Source of the DNA: Flagellimonas lutimaris
Lineage (GTDB): Bacteria; Bacteroidota; Bacteroidia; Flavobacteriales; Flavobacteriaceae
Assembly: GCF_003581615.1 (NCBI RefSeq)
Contig: NZ_QXFH01000069.1
Coordinates: forward strand, 7,501-71,500
Reading direction: 5' to 3'
Length of the DNA stretch: 64,000 bases
A program made the position numbers and the translations under genes. The notes under the pieces were generated by a model. That model searched no databases. It was given only the letters and a program-made list of their open reading frames with translations, and was not told the origin of the DNA. How positions within the stretch are numbered: position 1 is the stretch's first letter; every line of letters begins with the position of its first letter. Below are positions 55,603 to 64,000 of this stretch, piece by piece.

Positions 55603-58458
55603 TTAGACTTCCATATACTCTTCGATCGGCGTACAGGTGCACATTAAATTACGATCCCCAAACGCTTCATCTGTTCTTCTAATACTTGGCCAAAACTTAT
55701 TTTCAGCTACATAAGGTAATGGGAAAGCGGCCTTTTCCCTGCTATACGGGTGACTCCAAGAATCATTTGTTAACATTCCCAAGGTGTGCGGGGCATTTTT
55801 CAGGACATTGTCTGTTTCTTCGGCAGAAGCTTCATCAATTTCCTCTCTGATAGCTAGTAATGCATCACAGAATCTGTCCAATTCAGCCCGGCTTTCACTT
55901 TCCGTTGGTTCGATCATTAACGTTCCTGCAACGGGGAAAGAAACCGTAGGAGCATGGAATCCGTAATCGATAAGGCGTTTGGCAATATCAGTTACTTCAA
56001 TACCATTTGTTTTGAAAGGTCTACAGTCAATGATCATCTCATGGGCGGCACGTCCACGTTCACCGGTATAAAGTACATCAAACTTGCCCTTTAAACGGTC
56101 TTTAATATAATTGGCGTTTAAAATAGCAGCTTCTGTGGCTTTAGGAAGTCCTTCTGAACCTAACATTTTAATGTATCCGTAAGAAATCAAACAAACCAAT
56201 GAACTTCCCCAAGGTGCAGCGGAAATCGCAGTTATTGCATTTTCTCCGCCAGTTTCAATTACTGGATTGGAAGGAAGGAAAGGTTTTAATTGCTCTGCAA
56301 CACAAATAGGTCCAACTCCGGGACCTCCACCGCCATGTGGTATGGCAAAGGTCTTGTGCAAGTTCAAATGACAAACATCGGCTCCTATGGTTGCGGGATT
56401 GGTCAATCCCACTTGTGCATTCATATTGGCACCGTCCATATATACTTGTCCACCATTATCATGGATGAGTTTTGTAATCTGTTTGATGGATGATTCAAAA
56501 ACACCATGAGTAGAAGGGTAAGTGACCATTAATGCAGCTAAGTTGTCTGCATGTTGCTCTACTTTTGCAGTCAAGTCATCCATGTCGATGTTTCCTTTGT
56601 CATCGGTTTTGGTAACGACTACTTTCATGCCTGCCATTACAGCTGAAGCGGGATTGGTTCCGTGAGCAGAGGCTGGAATTAAACAAATGTTTCTGTGTTC
56701 TTCTCCTCTTGATTTGTGATAGGCACGGATGACCATAAGTCCGGCGTATTCTCCTTGTGCTCCAGAATTGGGTTGAAGCGATGTGGCAGAAAATCCAGTG
56801 ATTACGTTCAATTGTTCTTCAAGTGATTTCAGTACCTCTTGGTATCCTTCAGCTTGGTTTACAGGAACAAAAGGGTGGATGTTACCCCATTCCGCCCAAC
56901 TTAAAGGCAGCATTTCCGAAGCGGCATTCAGTTTCATGGTGCAGCTTCCCAAAGAAATCATAGATTGGTTCAATGCCAAATCCTTACGCTCCAGTTTTTT
57001 GATGTAGCGCATCAATTCTGTTTCGGAATGATAGGAATTGAACACTTGGTGCTGCATGAATGGAGCCTGTCTTTGTAAGGTCGATGGGATTTTCCCGTCA
57101 CCAATGGCATTTTCAATGAATGTATCCTCTTTATGTTCTGTAAAGAGCATAAACAATTTCATCAACTTGATTACGTCTTCATTAGAGGTAGCTTCGTTCA
57201 AGGAAATTGAAATGGTCTTATCATCAACATAATTAAAGTTAATGCTGGACGATTCGGCCATCTGCTTGATTTTGGAAGTATCTCCCACTTCAATCTTCAA
57301 TGTGTCGAAAAAGGAAGTGTTCAATTGCTTTAAACCAAATTTCTCAACTGCCGAGGCAATGGTGCAGGCCTGTCCATGCACTTTTTTGGCAATATATTTC
57401 AGACCCTCAGGGCCATGGTAAACGGCATACATTCCTGCCATAACGGCCAAAAGTACTTGAGCCGTACAGATGTTGGAAGTTGCTTTGTCCCTCTTTATAT
57501 GTTGCTCCCTCGTCTGAAGTGCCATACGAAGGGCCGGGTTTCCATCGGTATCTTTGGTGATTCCTATAATTCTGCCGGGAATATTTCTTTTGTATGCTTC
57601 TTTGGTGGCAAAAAATGCGGCGTGTGGGCCACCATAGCCCAATGGAATCCCAAAACGTTGTGTGGTGCCAACAACTGCATCTACTCCCCATTCTCCCGGA
57701 GGAGTCAGCATTACCAAACTTAAAATATCTGCGGCAACCGCTACTTTAATTTCTTTGGCCTTGGCTTTTTCCACAAAGGATGCATAATCATTTACTTGAC
57801 CATGTTTTCCCGGGTATTGCAATAATGCACCAAAGAACTTATCAGAAAAATCAAAATCTTCATGATTACCCAAAACCAACTCTATACCTAAGGGCGTAGC
57901 ACGTGTTTCGAGCAAACTCATGGTTTGGGGAAGTATTTCTTCAGAAACGAAGAATTTTACAACATCGCCCTTTTTTTGTTGGCGGCTACGCACCTCGAAC
58001 AGCATGCTCATGGCTTCTGCGGCAGCGGTACTTTCGTCCAAAAGAGAGGCATTGGCAAGTTCCATACCGGTAAGATCGCTTACCATGGTTTGGAAGTTTA
58101 AAAGAGCTTCCAATCTACCTTGGGCAATCTCCGCTTGGTACGGTGTGTAGGCGGTATACCAACCTGGATTTTCCAGAATATTTCTTTTGATGACCGATGG
58201 CGTAAGGGACTCATGGTACCCTAAACCAATATAGGTTTTAAAAACCTTGTTCTTTTTGGCCAAATCTTGTAGGTGATTTAGGAACTCATGTTCGCTAATA
58301 CCTTCTGGAAGATCTAGTGGTCTTTTTAATTTGATGTCATCGGGAATGGTCTCATTAATGAGTTGTTCCACATTTTCCACCCCAATGGTTTCAAGCATGT
58401 GGGGTAAGTCTCTTTCTGTGATGCCAATGTGTCTGGCGGCAAAAACCTCTGTGTTCAT
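55603..58458 (-). CDS. gcvP: Glycine dehydrogenase (decarboxylating), glycine cleavage P protein
   Basis: This 951-residue PLP enzyme decarboxylates glycine and passes the aminomethyl group to lipoyl-GcvH. It is the long single-chain form: N-terminal half ([20 protein letters not shown] split as GYHESLTPS and [11 protein letters not shown]) and C-terminal half with the PLP lysine in [16 protein letters not shown] (near residue 700). The start [12 protein letters not shown] at 58458 is chosen over an in-frame start at 58548, because the longer version has no family-like sequence and would start upstream of a good promoter. gcvH and gcvT are not nearby. Confidence 0.96.
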   Translation of the reverse strand: MNTEVFAARHIGITERDLPHMLETIGVENVEQLINETIPDDIKLKRPLDLPEGISEHEFLNHLQDLAKKNKVFKTYIGLGYHESLTPSVIKRNILENPGWYTAYTPYQAEIAQGRLEALLNFQTMVSDLTGMELANASLLDESTAAAEAMSMLFEVRSRQQKKGDVVKFFVSEEILPQTMSLLETRATPLGIELVLGNHEDFDFSDKFFGALLQYPGKHGQVNDYASFVEKAKAKEIKVAVAADILSLVMLTPPGEWGVDAVVGTTQRFGIPLGYGGPHAAFFATKEAYKRNIPGRIIGITKDTDGNPALRMALQTREQHIKRDKATSNICTAQVLLAVMAGMYAVYHGPEGLKYIAKKVHGQACTIASAVEKFGLKQLNTSFFDTLKIEVGDTSKIKQMAESSSINFNYVDDKTISISLNEATSNEDVIKLMKLFMLFTEHKEDTFIENAIGDGKIPSTLQRQAPFMQHQVFNSYHSETELMRYIKKLERKDLALNQSMISLGSCTMKLNAASEMLPLSWAEWGNIHPFVPVNQAEGYQEVLKSLEEQLNVITGFSATSLQPNSGAQGEYAGLMVIRAYHKSRGEEHRNICLIPASAHGTNPASAVMAGMKVVVTKTDDKGNIDMDDLTAKVEQHADNLAALMVTYPSTHGVFESSIKQITKLIHDNGGQVYMDGANMNAQVGLTNPATIGADVCHLNLHKTFAIPHGGGGPGVGPICVAEQLKPFLPSNPVIETGGENAITAISAAPWGSSLVCLISYGYIKMLGSEGLPKATEAAILNANYIKDRLKGKFDVLYTGERGRAAHEMIIDCRPFKTNGIEVTDIAKRLIDYGFHAPTVSFPVAGTLMIEPTESESRAELDRFCDALLAIREEIDEASAEETDNVLKNAPHTLGMLTNDSWSHPYSREKAAFPLPYVAENKFWPSIRRTDEAFGDRNLMCTCTPIEEYMEV

Positions 58459-58478
58459 GTTCAATCCAATAAAGTGCA

Positions 58479-58512
58479 CAAAATTAGGGATTAATTCGAT
58501 GAAAATGGTCAA
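58479..58512 (-). promoter_or_regulatory. Promoter of gcvP
   Basis: On the minus strand TTG (58510-58512), a 23-base spacer and TAATTTTG (58479-58486) match the Bacteroidota consensus. The -7 box lies 20 bases before the chosen gcvP start and inside the longer alternative frame, which supports the shorter protein. Confidence 0.5.
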
Positions 58513-58583
58513 TTTTGAAAGACTCTGAACCAAAGTTGTTAACCACAAGTTAACCTTTGGGAAAATGCACTAGATTTTACTCC

Positions 58584-59408
58584 ATGCGAACCTTAAAGGC
58601 TTTTTTCGATTTTTATCTGGATGCGAGCATTCATGTGGCTGTAGCGGTGATTTCAATGGCTGGGGTTACCTTTCATCTTTTGGGGAGTTCGTCGGACATT
58701 GACCTTTTAGGTTTTATTTTTTTTAGTGTGATTGTTTGTTACAATTTTATCAAGTATGGAGTGGAAGCCTACAAATACCTAATTGTGTCCAACGCCTACC
58801 ATAAAATCATTCAAATATTCAGTTTTATATCCTTTGCCTTTGCCATTTACTTTTTGATTCAATTGGATGAGGAAATTTGGCTGGCTACCGTTGTTTTGGG
58901 TGTACTTTCTGCCCTGTATGCGGTTCCATTGTTGCCAAGAGCCAAGAACTTACGGAATTTGGCAGGGTTGAAAATATATATTGTGGCCTTTGTTTGGGCC
59001 GGTTTTTCGGTTTTGCTACCAGTTTTGGATGCCAATATGTCTTTAAATTGGGATTTTTCGGTAACGTTTATTCAAAGGATGCTATTGGTTTTAGTACTTA
59101 TTCTACCTTTTGAGATTAGGGATATGCAATGGGACCATAAAAGTCTCCGAACATTGCCTCAAGTACTTGGAATTAAAAATACGAAGCGATTGGGAATTGG
59201 TATTGCCCTGATGTTTTTCCTGTTGACTTTTTTGAAGGATGAACTACATCAGCTTGAAATTGCACTTCGGTTAGTTTTGTCAGCAGCCCTTGTTCTTGTA
59301 CTTTGTTCGGGAAAGCGATTGCAGTCAAGATATTTTGTAATGTTTTGGGTGGAGGCAATACCGATTTTCTGGTTTCTTCTGTTTTGGTGGACTGAAAATT
59401 ATTTTTAG
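58584..59408 (+). CDS. UbiA-like integral membrane protein
   Basis: This 274-residue protein (start ATG at 58584, MRTLKAFFDF; a TTG start 9 codons earlier is unlikely) has about eight hydrophobic helices in the pattern of the UbiA prenyltransferase superfamily. An EIRDMQWDHKSLRTLPQVLG segment corresponds to the second Asp-rich motif, but the first motif (NxxxDxxxD) is replaced by NFIKYGVEAYK, so prenyl-diphosphate binding is doubtful. It runs divergent from gcvP, and its stop overlaps the convergent anti-sigma gene by 4 bases. Confidence 0.65.
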   Translation: MRTLKAFFDFYLDASIHVAVAVISMAGVTFHLLGSSSDIDLLGFIFFSVIVCYNFIKYGVEAYKYLIVSNAYHKIIQIFSFISFAFAIYFLIQLDEEIWLATVVLGVLSALYAVPLLPRAKNLRNLAGLKIYIVAFVWAGFSVLLPVLDANMSLNWDFSVTFIQRMLLVLVLILPFEIRDMQWDHKSLRTLPQVLGIKNTKRLGIGIALMFFLLTFLKDELHQLEIALRLVLSAALVLVLCSGKRLQSRYFVMFWVEAIPIFWFLLFWWTENYF

Positions 59409-59635
59409 ATCTTATCTTCTAGGTCTCTTTTCATTTTTTTCTTGTCATCATCAGATAGCATGGTAAGTCCAGCTCTATCACATAGTGAAGTTAGTTCGCT
59501 ATTCTTTTTGGAGTACGCGCGGCAAACCTTGCAATATGTTAGGTGGATGCGAAGTTTAATGATGTCCCACAAATTAGCCTCCTTATATTGGGACTTGTCA
59601 CAAATGCCTGATGCCTCTTTACATGAAATCTTCAT
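59405..59635 (-). CDS. Small zinc-finger anti-sigma factor-like protein
   Basis: This 76-residue protein (start MKISCKEAS at 59635, 2 bases after the sigma gene stop) has HLTYCKVC, the HxxxCxxC core of zinc-binding anti-sigma (ZAS) domains, and two earlier cysteines. It has no membrane helix, so it would be a soluble cytoplasmic regulator of the ECF sigma factor encoded just upstream. The signal it senses is unknown. Confidence 0.75.
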   Translation of the reverse strand: MKISCKEASGICDKSQYKEANLWDIIKLRIHLTYCKVCRAYSKKNSELTSLCDRAGLTMLSDDDKKKMKRDLEDKI

Positions 59636-59637
59636 AC

Positions 59638-60192
59638 CTAAAACCAATTTTCGTTTAAACAACCCATGAGTGCCGTCCTTGCTCTATGGATCATTACCCA
59701 CAGATTGGACGGATTTATATCCAGTTCATTACAAACATCTTCAGTGCTCATGCCTTGAATTGTTTTCAATTTGAAAACCAAAGCCTGTTTTTGAGGTAGT
59801 TTTGTGATACAATCTTGAATTGCAGACCCCAATTCTTCATTTTCAAGCACGTTGTCACCATCTTTGCTATAAGGGTCGGCCACTTGCTGTTCCAGCCAAT
59901 CACCTTCAGCTTCCGAATCGGAACTGTAGTTCATGCGTACTTCTGCTTTTCCTTTTTTGGAGTTTATTTTTCGGTAATGGTCTATTACTTTTCGTTTAAG
60001 TATAGATACCAACCACGTGCGTTCGGCAGCATCACCTTTGTAGTTCTTGGCCGAGTTGAGACCTGCAAAAAAGGTTTCCTGCACCAAGTCTTTTGCAATT
60101 TCCGCATCGCTAACACGAGAAACTGCATAGTTGAACAGGTAATCCGCATATTGGTCTACCCAATGGTCTGGTTGAAGTTTGTGTTTGGCCAT
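59638..60192 (-). CDS. ECF-type RNA polymerase sigma factor
   Basis: This 184-residue sigma-70 family protein has region 2 (about residues 12-80, NYAVSRVSDAEIAKDLVQET) and region 4 (about 125-178, STEDVCNELDINPSNLWVM). A charged linker of about 40 residues lies between them. It is followed at once by a ZAS-type anti-sigma gene, so the pair forms one regulatory unit, distinct from the FecR-controlled sigma in the island. Confidence 0.93.
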   Translation of the reverse strand: MAKHKLQPDHWVDQYADYLFNYAVSRVSDAEIAKDLVQETFFAGLNSAKNYKGDAAERTWLVSILKRKVIDHYRKINSKKGKAEVRMNYSSDSEAEGDWLEQQVADPYSKDGDNVLENEELGSAIQDCITKLPQKQALVFKLKTIQGMSTEDVCNELDINPSNLWVMIHRARTALMGCLNENWF

Positions 60193-60325
60193 ATTCCTAT
60201 CGAATTACCAAATGTAATGGTTTTTGGACATATAATTCCATGGTTGGGAATGTGTTAGACGCATCCCTGATAATATGCTAACAGTAAACTCGCTATATTA
60301 ACTGTTTTTTAGGATATTACGGAAT

Positions 60326-62353
60326 TTAATTGTTGGTCTCAACAAGTCCTGCACGCTCTAACAAGGCATCAATGTTTGGCTCTGCACCTCTAAATCGTTT
60401 GTACAGTTCCATAGGATTTTCGGTACCACCTTTGGATAGCACATGCTCCTTGAATTTGTCCGCTACCATTTTGCTGAATATTCCATTTTCCTTAAAATGG
60501 GCAAAGGCGTCCGCATCTAAAACCTCGGCCCATTTATAACTGTAGTATCCGGAAGAATACCCACCTTGAAAAATATGGGCGAAAGATGTGCTCATGCAAG
60601 TTTCCGGTGTTTCTGGGAACAAATTGGTGCTCTCAAAAGCCTTGGCCTCATAGGCTTTTACATCTTCTATATTTGACGGGTCTTTTCCGTGCCAAGCCAT
60701 GTCCAATATTCCAAAACTTAATTGGCGGACAGTAGCCATACCTTCTTGAAAAGTGGCAGACTCCTTGATTTTCTCTACTAATTCCATAGGAATCAATTCA
60801 CCGGTTTCATAATGATGGGCAAAAAGCTCCAAGGCCTCTTTTTCGTAGCACCAGTTCTCCATCACTTGACTTGGAAGCTCTACAAAATCCCAATACACAG
60901 AGGTGCCAGATAAGCTTGGATAGGTAGTGTTGGCCAACATCCCGTGCAAGGCGTGCCCAAATTCGTGGAATAGTGTGGTTACCTCATTAAACGTTAATAA
61001 GGATGGTTTTGAGCTGGTAGGTTTTGTAAAATTGCACACATTGGAAATATGTGGTCTACTGTTTTTTCCACCCAAGGTATATTGTGGTTTAAAGGAGGTC
61101 ATCCAAGCGCCACCACGTTTTCCGGGTCTAGGGTGGAAATCGGCATAAAACAAGGATATGAAGTTATCATTTTCATACACTTCAAAGGTTTTTACTTCTT
61201 CGTGGTATTTGTCCACATGGTCAATTTCTTTAAACGTAAGTCCGAATAACTTTTCTGCAACTTTGAACACCCCACTGATCACATTTTCCAGTTTGAAATA
61301 GGGCTTCAACTTTTCATCGTCCAAATTGAACAGCTTTTGCTTCAATTTTTCTGAATAATAAGCGCTGTCCCATTTTTCCAAGTGGTCAATCCCATCGAGT
61401 TCTTTGGCAAAGCCTTCCAGTTCCGCAAACTCTCTTTCTGCAGCTGGTTTTGCTTTTTCCAATAGTTCGCTTAAAAAATCCAGTACTTTTTCCGGAGTTT
61501 CGGCCATGCGTTCTTCGAGTACAAAATGTGCATGGGTCTTATAGCCCAAAAGATTGGCCCGTTCAAAGCGAAGGTTCACTATACGTTTTACATTTGCTTG
61601 ATTGTCCAGCTCATCATTGTGGAATCCTTTGCTACCAAATGCCAAAGAAAGCTCCTTGCGCAATTCCCTGTTCTTTGCGTATTTCATAAACGGGATATAG
61701 CTCGGATAATCCAAAGTGATCAACCAACCCTCTTTGCCTTTGGATTCGGCCAATTGGGCTGCAGCTTCTTTGACTCCCTCAGGAAGTCCTTCTATATCTT
61801 TTTCGTCCGTGAGCAACATTTCATATTTGTTTGTCTCGGCCAGAACATTTTCGCCAAATGTCAATTTTAATTTGGACAGTTCTGCATCTATTTCACGAAG
61901 ACGTTTTTTATCCTCTTCATTAAGGTTAGCCCCGTTTCTACTAAAGTTCTTGTATTTCTTCTCCAGAAGTGTCTGCTGTTCTTTTGTCAAATCCAACAAA
62001 TCTCGTTGTTCATAAACAGTTTTGATACGCTCAAAAAGCCCTTGGTTCAGAGTGATGTCATTGCTGAACTCTGACAAAAGGGGGGATACTTCTTGGGCGA
62101 TTTTCTGAATTTCCTCATTGGTCTCCGCAGAATTCAAGTTGAAAAAAACACTGGAGATACGGTCCAATTGTTGTCCGGAAAAATCCAAAGCTTCCAACGT
62201 ATTTTTAAAAGTCGGTGGCTCCGGGTTATGTACAATAGCATCGATTTCCTTTTTGGTGTCCTCAATAGCTTGAAGAAAGGCAGGTTTAAAATGTTCGTTT
62301 TTTATTTTTGAAAATGGAGCTTGATTAAAAGGCTCCAAAAGTGGATTGCTCAT
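60326..62353 (-). CDS. M3-family zinc metallopeptidase (oligopeptidase A / Dcp-like)
   Basis: This 675-residue peptidase degrades short peptides. The zinc motif is HEFGH in LFHEFGHALHGML (near residue 465). Length and the lack of a signal peptide fit cytoplasmic oligopeptidase A or dipeptidyl carboxypeptidase; the two cannot be told apart here. It begins 5 bases after the stop of the EF-hand membrane protein gene, as last gene of the purK-purE set. Confidence 0.93.
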   Translation of the reverse strand: MSNPLLEPFNQAPFSKIKNEHFKPAFLQAIEDTKKEIDAIVHNPEPPTFKNTLEALDFSGQQLDRISSVFFNLNSAETNEEIQKIAQEVSPLLSEFSNDITLNQGLFERIKTVYEQRDLLDLTKEQQTLLEKKYKNFSRNGANLNEEDKKRLREIDAELSKLKLTFGENVLAETNKYEMLLTDEKDIEGLPEGVKEAAAQLAESKGKEGWLITLDYPSYIPFMKYAKNRELRKELSLAFGSKGFHNDELDNQANVKRIVNLRFERANLLGYKTHAHFVLEERMAETPEKVLDFLSELLEKAKPAAEREFAELEGFAKELDGIDHLEKWDSAYYSEKLKQKLFNLDDEKLKPYFKLENVISGVFKVAEKLFGLTFKEIDHVDKYHEEVKTFEVYENDNFISLFYADFHPRPGKRGGAWMTSFKPQYTLGGKNSRPHISNVCNFTKPTSSKPSLLTFNEVTTLFHEFGHALHGMLANTTYPSLSGTSVYWDFVELPSQVMENWCYEKEALELFAHHYETGELIPMELVEKIKESATFQEGMATVRQLSFGILDMAWHGKDPSNIEDVKAYEAKAFESTNLFPETPETCMSTSFAHIFQGGYSSGYYSYKWAEVLDADAFAHFKENGIFSKMVADKFKEHVLSKGGTENPMELYKRFRGAEPNIDALLERAGLVETNN

Positions 62354-62358
62354 ACTTT

Positions 62359-62751
62359 TTACTTCTGTTCTTTGTTTTTAAAACGTGTTACGGTCCAATC
62401 ACTCAATAAATAGGCAAAACCAATAATGGAGGAAAATACGGCCATGGTCAGCGGTGCATATAATCTAATGTTTGCTCCATAGGTTCTCCGGTTCATAGCC
62501 TTGATGGCCTCTTCAGAATACTCGTTGAGGTCCACAAAGCCATTTCCATTCAAATCAAATTTACCGGCATAGTCCGAAATAAATTGCCATCGTATTTCAA
62601 TATAAATTAAGAGGGCGGCATACATGGTGAAAACCAAAATGGCACTATTCCAAATCCCTTTTAGATAAGGGTTGCTCACTTTTTTTACCGTAAATCCAAA
62701 AAAGGCAATGGCAAAAATCCCCAATAATATGCCAATTTGATTGTAGTTCAT
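62359..62751 (-). CDS. Small membrane protein with one EF-hand
   Basis: This 130-residue protein has three predicted membrane helices (about residues 8-22, 33-52 and 101-119). Between helices 2 and 3 lies a single EF-hand-like loop DLNGNGFVDLNE (about 66-77) with all usual Ca2+ ligand positions filled. Function unknown. It sits 18 bases after purE and 5 bases before the M3 peptidase gene in one minus-strand operon. Confidence 0.75.
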   Translation of the reverse strand: MNYNQIGILLGIFAIAFFGFTVKKVSNPYLKGIWNSAILVFTMYAALLIYIEIRWQFISDYAGKFDLNGNGFVDLNEYSEEAIKAMNRRTYGANIRLYAPLTMAVFSSIIGFAYLLSDWTVTRFKNKEQK

Positions 62752-62769
62752 GAGTGGACAAAGTTTGCG

Positions 62770-63261
62770 TTAGAATGTTTTCTTTACTTCTTCTGCACCT
62801 TTAATGACTTTTTCCTTAAGCCCTTCTTTATAAGAAATAATGTTGTCCATAATTTCACGATTGGAGCTTCCTATTATTTGTGCAGCGAGTATACCGGCAT
62901 TTTTTGCACCGTTCAAAGCTACGGTGGCTACAGGAACCCCACCGGGCATTTGTAAAATGGACAATACTGAATCCCAACCATCAATGGAGTTGCTACTTTT
63001 TACCGGAACTCCGATAACGGGTAGGGGCGATAACGATGCCACCATGCCTGGTAGATGTGCTGCGCCACCTGCTCCTGCAATAATGGCGGAATAGCCATTG
63101 GTGTGGGCACTCTTGCTAAAGCTGAACAATTTTTCAGGTGTTCTGTGGGCGGAAACAATATCCACATCCACATCAACGCCCAATTCTTTCAATATATCAA
63201 TGGCTTCTTGCATAACGGGAAGGTCGCTTGTACTTCCCATGATTACGGCTACTTTGCTCAT
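62770..63261 (-). CDS. purE: 5-(carboxyamino)imidazole ribonucleotide mutase
   Basis: This 163-residue class I PurE converts N5-CAIR to CAIR in purine synthesis. Conserved parts are MGSTSDLPVM (residues about 8-17), SAHRTPE and AGGAAHLPGM. It starts 3 bases after purK, its functional partner. Confidence 0.96.
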   Translation of the reverse strand: MSKVAVIMGSTSDLPVMQEAIDILKELGVDVDVDIVSAHRTPEKLFSFSKSAHTNGYSAIIAGAGGAAHLPGMVASLSPLPVIGVPVKSSNSIDGWDSVLSILQMPGGVPVATVALNGAKNAGILAAQIIGSSNREIMDNIISYKEGLKEKVIKGAEEVKKTF

Positions 63262-63264
63262 ATC

Positions 63265-64000
63265 TTATTTACTTATCACTTTAATGGTTTCTTTTACCTG
63301 CTGAGCCACTTCTCGGGCCCTGGCCATGTTTTCATCAACAATGGTTACGTGGCCCATTTTACGGAAAGGTCTTGTTTGTTTTTTACCGTAAATGTGCGGG
63401 GTAACCCCATCCATTCCCAGTATTTTTTCCATGTTTTCATAAACTACCTCACCAGTATGGCCTTCGGCACCCACCAAGTTAACCATTATTCCAGCCACTT
63501 TACTATCGGTTTTGCCAAGGGGCAAGCCTAAAATGGCGCGGATATGTTGCTCAAACTGGTTGGTATAGGCTGCTTCAATGCTGTAATGTCCACTATTGTG
63601 TGGTCTCGGGGCTGATTCGTTCACCAAAATTCTGTCGTCTTTGGTCTGGAACATTTCTACGGCCAGCAATCCTACATGTTTCATATGTTCTGAAACCTTC
63701 AAGGCAATTTCTTGGGCCTTTTTGGCCACGGTATCATCAATTCTTGCGGGGCAGATTACATATTCTACTTGATTGGCCTCCGGATGGAATTCCATCTCCA
63801 CCACAGGATAGGTTTTTACTTCACCTTTGGTGTTCCGTGCTACAACTACCGCCAATTCATTTTTAAAATCAATCATTTTTTCCGCAATGCACTCCACATT
63901 GGGCAAGTCTTTGAGGTCCTCGATCTTGCGGACGACTTTGACGCCTTGACCATCGTAACCAAATTGAGCGCTCTTCCAAACAAAAGGTAGTGAAAGCCCT
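63265..64000 (-). CDS. purK: 5-(carboxyamino)imidazole ribonucleotide synthase, partial
   Basis: The visible part is the C-terminal about 245 residues of an ATP-grasp enzyme that makes N5-CAIR from AIR, ATP and bicarbonate; the N-terminal part lies beyond the right edge. Within the visible frame WKSAQFGYDGQGVKVVRK shows the ATP-grasp loop, and the later SAPRPHNSGHYSIEA block is typical for PurK. A TTG at 63904-63906 is an internal Leu codon, not a start. It is the first visible gene of the purK-purE-membrane protein-M3 peptidase operon. Confidence 0.95.
   Translation of the reverse strand, partial: GLSLPFVWKSAQFGYDGQGVKVVRKIEDLKDLPNVECIAEKMIDFKNELAVVVARNTKGEVKTYPVVEMEFHPEANQVEYVICPARIDDTVAKKAQEIALKVSEHMKHVGLLAVEMFQTKDDRILVNESAPRPHNSGHYSIEAAYTNQFEQHIRAILGLPLGKTDSKVAGIMVNLVGAEGHTGEVVYENMEKILGMDGVTPHIYGKKQTRPFRKMGHVTIVDENMARAREVAQQVKETIKVISK

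Noticed and set aside
55603..58548. Longer gcvP start at 58548
   Set aside because: The extra 30 residues are not family-like and overlap the likely promoter; [12 protein letters not shown] at 58458 is the usual beginning.

Overview
The window is a chromosomal segment of a bacterium of phylum Bacteroidota, class Flavobacteriia, most likely a marine member of Flavobacteriaceae (genus not determined; a Muricauda/Flagellimonas-like organism is a guess). The evidence is the type IX secretion and gliding genes gldJ and porV, a SusC/SusD pair with an ECF sigma/FecR switch, a giant secreted protein with a type IX sorting tail, NhaD, promoter-like TAnnTTTG boxes, scarce Shine-Dalgarno sequences and an AT-rich composition.

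Layout. 1-6.5 kb: gltD (cut by the left edge), gltB and an acyl-CoA dehydrogenase, all on the minus strand. 6.7-11.4 kb: nhaD, an ExbB/ExbD/TonB-like set and folC, plus strand and tightly packed. 11.45 kb: tRNA-Val(TAC). 11.5-27.4 kb: a 15.87-kb genomic island inserted at the 3' end of that tRNA. It is bounded by a 23-bp direct repeat of the tRNA end and carries a tyrosine recombinase next to the tRNA. Its cargo is a formylglycine-generating enzyme homologue, three Cys-type sulfatases, an ECF sigma factor, a FecR anti-sigma factor, a SusC with an STN domain, and a SusD. 27.6-35 kb: a 2219-residue PKD/BspA-repeat surface protein and an overlapping lipoprotein gene. 35-46.6 kb: an MBL-fold hydrolase, queD-like gene, tRNA-Val(GAC), murF, gldJ, porV, cdd, pdhA, pdhC, an M28 peptidase, an SDR enzyme and an SprT-like protein. 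46.7-52.6 kb: manC-type guanylyltransferase, a DUF389 membrane protein, a heptanucleotide repeat, an MlaE/MlaF-type ABC pair and a PafA-like phosphatase. 52.6-64 kb (mostly minus strand): an orphan type IX tail fragment, a KAS III/methyltransferase/glycosyltransferase set, gcvP, a UbiA-like membrane protein, an ECF sigma/zinc anti-sigma pair, an M3 peptidase, an EF-hand membrane protein, purE and purK (cut by the right edge).

How the genes work together. The most notable system is the island. It looks like a transferable, self-contained module for sulfated glycans: sensing and uptake (STN-SusC/SusD, FecR, ECF sigma), desulfation (three sulfatases whose C-x-P-S-R motifs need formylglycine) and the enzyme that could install that formylglycine (both catalytic Cys visible). 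No glycoside hydrolase or polysaccharide lyase is encoded on it, so the glycan backbone would have to be cut by enzymes elsewhere or the substrate is already short. Just outside the right end lies a large surface protein that depends on the type IX system, of which two components (gldJ, porV) are also in the window; the sortase gene porU, usually beside them, is not.

Limits. All family assignments come from reading motifs and overall protein form. No database search, composition statistic or folding calculation was run.
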